NCBI GenBank assembly: GCA_021463315.1
Contig: JAJTXO010000186.1
Span: 1-7,237 of the forward strand
Direction: 5' to 3'
DNA: 7,237 nucleotides
Source: Caldilineales bacterium
Lineage (GTDB): Bacteria > Chloroflexota > Anaerolineae > JAAEKA01
The notes beneath the pieces were generated by a model that saw only the letters and a program-made list of their open reading frames with translations, searched no databases and was not told the DNA's origin. The position numbers and the translations under genes were made by a program. This document shows positions 6,801 through 7,237 of the stretch, piece after piece (position 1 is the first letter of the stretch; the number at the start of each line of letters is the position of its first letter).

Positions 6801-7207
6801 CCTCGCAGGCCGACCATGTGCTGGTGGCCTGGGAGACGGTGAGCGAGGCCCACAACGCCGGCTTCAACCTGTATCGCAGCCTGTCGGCTGACGGCCCGTA
6901 CACGCTGTTGGGCTTCGTCCCCTCGGCGTCGCCCGGCGGCACCGCCGGCGCGGCCTACAGCTACCAGGACTTCGACGTGGTCGCCGGCCAGACCTACTGG
7001 CTCAAGCTGGAAGATGTGGATCTGAGCGGCGCAACCACGCTGCACGGACCGGTGAGCGTGGTCTACCAGGCGCCCACGGCTGTCACGCTGAGCAGCGTGC
7101 AGGCTGACGGCGGCCAGACTGGCTCCACGGTGCTGGCGCTGCTGGCTGGCCTGCTGGCCGCGGCCGGCGCGGTGGTGGTCTACCGGCGGCGCAACGCGGC
7201 CGTCTAG
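725..7207 (+). CDS. Giant secreted surface protein with SdrD_B-like domains, six GEVED-type repeats, FN3-like module and C-terminal membrane anchor
   Basis: This 2160-residue protein probably acts as an extended extracellular structural or adhesion protein; no enzymatic motif was recognised. In order it has a Sec signal peptide (1-31), an SdrD_B-like domain (about 48-160), a long unassigned region (about 161-794), a second SdrD_B-like domain (about 795-954), six GEVED-type repeats (955-2014), an FN3-like module (about 2017-2114) and a C-terminal hydrophobic helix (2135-2153) followed by RRR. The ATG at 725 is preferred because AAGGAG lies 9 nt upstream and the resulting N terminus has the basic, then hydrophobic, then small-residue pattern of a signal peptide; the next ATG (776) would cut into the hydrophobic core. 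The frame is open to a TAG stop at 7205 with no sign of frameshift. It appears to be transcribed alone from the promoter near 403-431, but the right flank is only 30 bases. Domain names rest on recognised motifs, not on a search. The biological role is inferred. Confidence 0.95.
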   Translation: MQHKTALSKTVRVLAALMVALATVLPTVVAASPATAPSATPLAQPESGTITGVVYRDYNANGTQQTWANSGNTFNEPGIAGVVITAYDASNTVRGTATSGANGSYSLSATGTGPYRVEFTLPADGSLDFLSPGAAGATTVQFVPDGNSSNINAGFNNPIDYSQDAPPLITPITFVGARSAAVRNESIVGIGYNDSGNLSAPGSHTTYARISATGTLYGMIYQRRSQLILAGAYLKSYADIGPVQSSGWLQNVDPMGAIYASRTNVALPNEAVYANLNKIIDPSTGLVIPGNPAGVNPRQTGSYNYTSNLCPTAPANGRDCWNHDPAAWDKVGSVGLGDLDEDDQERFVFVVNLADKKLYQLPIDPNPANWPITTLAAPPVTIPDDCAVSSDAVPGGLGFKDGKLYVGVTCTAESSQNLAQLKAEVWEFNPTTQTFAATPVLTVPLNYTRGCIWTNGMTTTVPAGGWFGTNDAKSTTNNPNTNCEPYINGSDNDFHNVKWNPWPATWQAHYTGNKGVNAPGKPGWVNQNPQDLVQIEYPHPWLSDIVFDGSDILLGFRDINGDRTGNQVRSPNITAAAPPNSGGGVINDVVNYAYVMNGAGFGDLLRACGPMGNWTLESNGACGSLTAINGQNRGQGPGTLTGMPTDGSTGAGEFYWDDSGPGSRNPDPAVVSWAFQDWANRSNPAFNGGYLGHEETLKGGLFQRSGAPDLAITQADQLGSGDGGIARFSSVVDHPLVNDPLPGLRNPDRVGTAYGNNEVGIALRHTALYGNGLGFFGKANGLGDVEALVDSAPLELGNRLWCDTGVSGVGAYNGIQDPGEATAPNGITVRLTCGSEYAEVNTSGGNGSYLFTDAIWNASSNTTSTIIPRNATCTISVATTGANGTALTNTCGGIAATVPNAQGDISNSPVADIRDSDATVVFTGGAITSAQIQVLTGGPGVNNHGLDFGFGAPQDYGDAPDPSYPTLSASNGARHTIVAGIRMGPAVDSEQNGQPNVAATGDDTANVDDEDAVTFSALAAGQPAVASINMAGLSGTPVCYLNAWIDFNGNGSWESPAEQIATNVALNGGGTVPVSFTVPGAVTTSPTYARFRCSTTQNLTPTGPAPNGEVEDYRVTIEQTASLDYGDAPDPTYPTLSGSGGASHVLGQTGPRLGACVDAESNGQPNAGATGDDTAVGAPVFGTCSNNDDEDGITIPTLTEGVASNITVVVSNVACVLNAWIDFNGDGDWNDAGEQVATNLPRNTGSSNFSVTPPAASTQATTFARFRCSTQSGLGTTGAAADGEVEDYPVTINAGTQPNDWGDAPDTGAGTGAGNYQTNGSDNGAHHVIAAGVYLGQCVDAETNGQPNAGATGDDTAAGAATGTCAQAGDDEDGVTIPTLLAGQTAQVTVSRTAATACYLNGWIDFNGNGSWLDAGEQVATNVLLPSGNTNLAVNVPGSAVNGQTYARFRCSTQQNLAPTGVATDGEVEDYAVQITGVAVDWGDLPDGPYATLSANNGPSHVLSGVAYMGLCVDSENNGQPNGTASGDDANATTPRLGACASGANDDEDGVTFGTLSAGTNGSANVSMAAFSTGTQVCFLNAWIDFNGNGSFADAGEQIASNLQMLGGPTNTVNFAIPSVVTSSSTGARFRCSTQSGLTPTGSAPNGEVEDYMVTITPQSRDFGDAPDTAAGTGVGNYNTTVADNGPSHLIVANLRLGGVNPDADSGALQNANANADDTTGTDDEEGVSTIPPVSSASTTVALQVTVFNNIASPATVACWIDFNRDGVFSNAERASATVGASSGTTTPTLTFSGFSAPVPGLSYLRCRVATAAGEVADATGPAATGEVEDYPLNISGVDYGDAPDTAPGTATGNYNTLGTDSGPYHVLSTGLHLGNVAPDADPATLQDNAAQADNATNVDDEDGISTLPQILHNTTTVNMTVRATNSTATPAFMACWIDFNRDGDFLDTGERSANVAIPVSSGSANYSVSLTGFAAPTLGVTYIRCRIAYAAGEIANPTGGAATGEVEDYRTEAMLAVLLASFDATSQADHVLVAWETVSEAHNAGFNLYRSLSADGPYTLLGFVPSASPGGTAGAAYSYQDFDVVAGQTYWLKLEDVDLSGATTLHGPVSVVYQAPTAVTLSSVQADGGQTGSTVLALLAGLLAAAGAVVVYRRRNAAV
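866..1204 (+). other. First SdrD_B-like (Cna-B-fold) domain, residues about 48-160
   Basis: The segment opens with GTITGVVYRDYNANGTQQ and continues with EPGIAGVVITAYDASN, a TATSGANGSYSL turn and an FTLP segment. This order (V-x-D-x-N-x-N-G, then E-x-G-I-x-G-V-x-V, then G-x-Y-x-F/L) is the signature of the SdrD B-like/Cna-B family. Those are Ig-like stalk domains that often bind calcium in Gram-positive adhesins. The usual 'NGxxDxGE' spacing is stretched here by an insert (TQQTWANSGNTFN), so a calcium site may be altered. The family is assigned from motifs only; calcium binding is not shown. Confidence 0.7.
1205..3106 (+). other. Long unassigned extracellular region (residues about 161-794), possibly beta-propeller-like
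   Basis: About 630 residues without a family that I can name with confidence. It is rich in Gly, Asn, Asp, Pro and aromatic residues and reads as beta-strand segments joined by loops. Examples are a GDLDEDD acidic loop at about 337-343, FRDINGDR at about 556-563, and GYLGHEETLKGGLFQRSGAPD near 689-709. Cysteines occur in close sets (for example C310 and C320), as expected for disulfides in an exported protein. Repeated phrases of the type 'GDLDxDD', 'LYQLPIDPN' and 'VWEFNPTTQTF' look like blades of a propeller, but I could not establish a blade period by eye. It could be a ligand-binding head held out by the repeats that follow; this is inference. Confidence 0.45.
3107..3586 (+). other. Second SdrD_B-like domain, residues about 795-954
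   Basis: It begins LGNRLWCDTGVSGVGAYNGIQDPGEATAPNGITVRL, which matches the SdrD_B opening 'hGNxVWxDxNxNGhQDxGExGhxGhxVxL' with an inserted loop after the first Asp. It is followed by a GGNGSYLFTD segment, typical of the 'T-D-x-x-G-x-Y-x-F' part of the family. Cysteines occur in the strands (RLWCDT, RLTCGS, NATCTI, TNTCGG). The domain ends with HGLDFGFG just before the first GEVED-type repeat. It probably acts as a rigid spacer between the unassigned head region and the repeat stalk. Confidence 0.75.
3587..6766 (+). repeat. Six tandem GEVED-type repeats within the large CDS
   Basis: Six units of 169-181 codons start at 3587, 4094, 4622, 5165, 5708 and 6239 (residues 955, 1124, 1300, 1481, 1662, 1839). 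Each opens D-Y/W/F-G-D-x-P-D, carries an acidic DDED/DDEE segment, then a WIDFN(G/R)(D/N)G loop, then an RC(S/R) strand, and closes with GEVEDY. This is the pattern of the GEVED domain found in bacterial surface proteins. Units 1-4 share 'LN(A/G)WIDFNG' and 'ARFRCST'. Units 5-6 instead have 'ACWIDFNRDG' and '(L/I)RCR(V/I)A', so two subfamilies sit in one array. The D-F-N-x-D-G loop resembles a calcium-binding loop, which is inference. DNA similarity between units is patchy, with short identical blocks inside otherwise diverged units, so the array is mostly old, with some recent exchange. Confidence 0.88.
6767..7204 (+). other. C-terminal FN3-like module plus membrane-anchor helix (residues about 2015-2160)
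   Basis: Residues about 2017-2114 carry LLASFDA, then HVLVAWETVSEAHNAGFNLY, then YSYQDFDVVAGQTYWLKLEDVD. This is a fibronectin-III-like strand pattern seen at the C termini of many exported Chloroflexota and related proteins. A short linker leads to a hydrophobic stretch at 2135-2153 followed by RRRNAAV. That arrangement (helix plus short basic tail) fits a stop-transfer or sorting-type anchor. No LPXTG or PEP motif is visible upstream of the helix, so covalent sortase or exosortase attachment is not supported; a simple membrane anchor is the conservative reading. Confidence 0.75.
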
Positions 7208-7237
7208 TCAAACCCTTCCCGGCCGGCGGAGCAGCCC

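Noticed and set aside
5597..7045. A 482-codon open frame on the minus strand
   Set aside because: Same antisense shadow effect over repeat units 4-6 and the C-terminal module; composition is not protein-like.
7208..7237. Terminator after the large gene
   Set aside because: Only 30 bases remain; they contain a short GC palindrome (CCGGCCGG) but no T-run before the window ends.

Overview
The window holds one very large secreted surface-protein gene on the + strand (725-7207, 2160 codons). It is preceded by an unusually structured intergenic region of about 720 bases. DNA is GC-rich in the gene and the upstream repeats, and drops to about 47% GC by hand count at 301-420, around the promoter. 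The protein combines SdrD_B-type modules, GEVED-type repeats and a C-terminal fibronectin-III-like module with a 'VAWETVSEAHNAGFNLYRS' core. That combination suggests a member of the Chloroflexota (Caldilineae/Anaerolineae-like), but this is inferred from domain style only; no rRNA or housekeeping gene is present to confirm it.

Layout. Bases 1-287 are a dense repeat region. It has three copies (two forward, one inverted) of a roughly 49-bp element that forms two perfect hairpins, and two arrays of four 18-bp tandem units that begin inside the 3' arm of the second hairpin. The right end can fold as a stem followed by a T-rich run, and may terminate a gene lying left of the window. Bases 301-435 hold a good sigma-70-like promoter (TTGATT, 17 bp, TATACT with an extended -10). 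Above it is a Pho-box-like direct repeat (two CTGTAA-type heptamers at 11-bp spacing). Bases ~438-724 would be a long leader of about 287 nt. It carries a near-perfect Shine-Dalgarno (SD) sequence in front of a 14-codon mini-ORF, and then the SD (710-715) of the large gene.

The large protein reads in order: Sec signal peptide; SdrD_B-like domain; about 630 residues of cysteine-containing, probably beta-rich sequence of unassigned family; second SdrD_B-like domain; six tandem GEVED-type repeats of about 169-181 residues; FN3-like module; C-terminal transmembrane helix with an RRR tail. It is most likely a long fibrous cell-surface or adhesion-type protein anchored in the membrane at its C terminus. 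The repeats fall into two subfamilies (R1-R4 and R5-R6), and their cysteines come and go in pairs. No second protein-coding gene is supported. The long reading frames on the opposite strand are GC-driven shadows.
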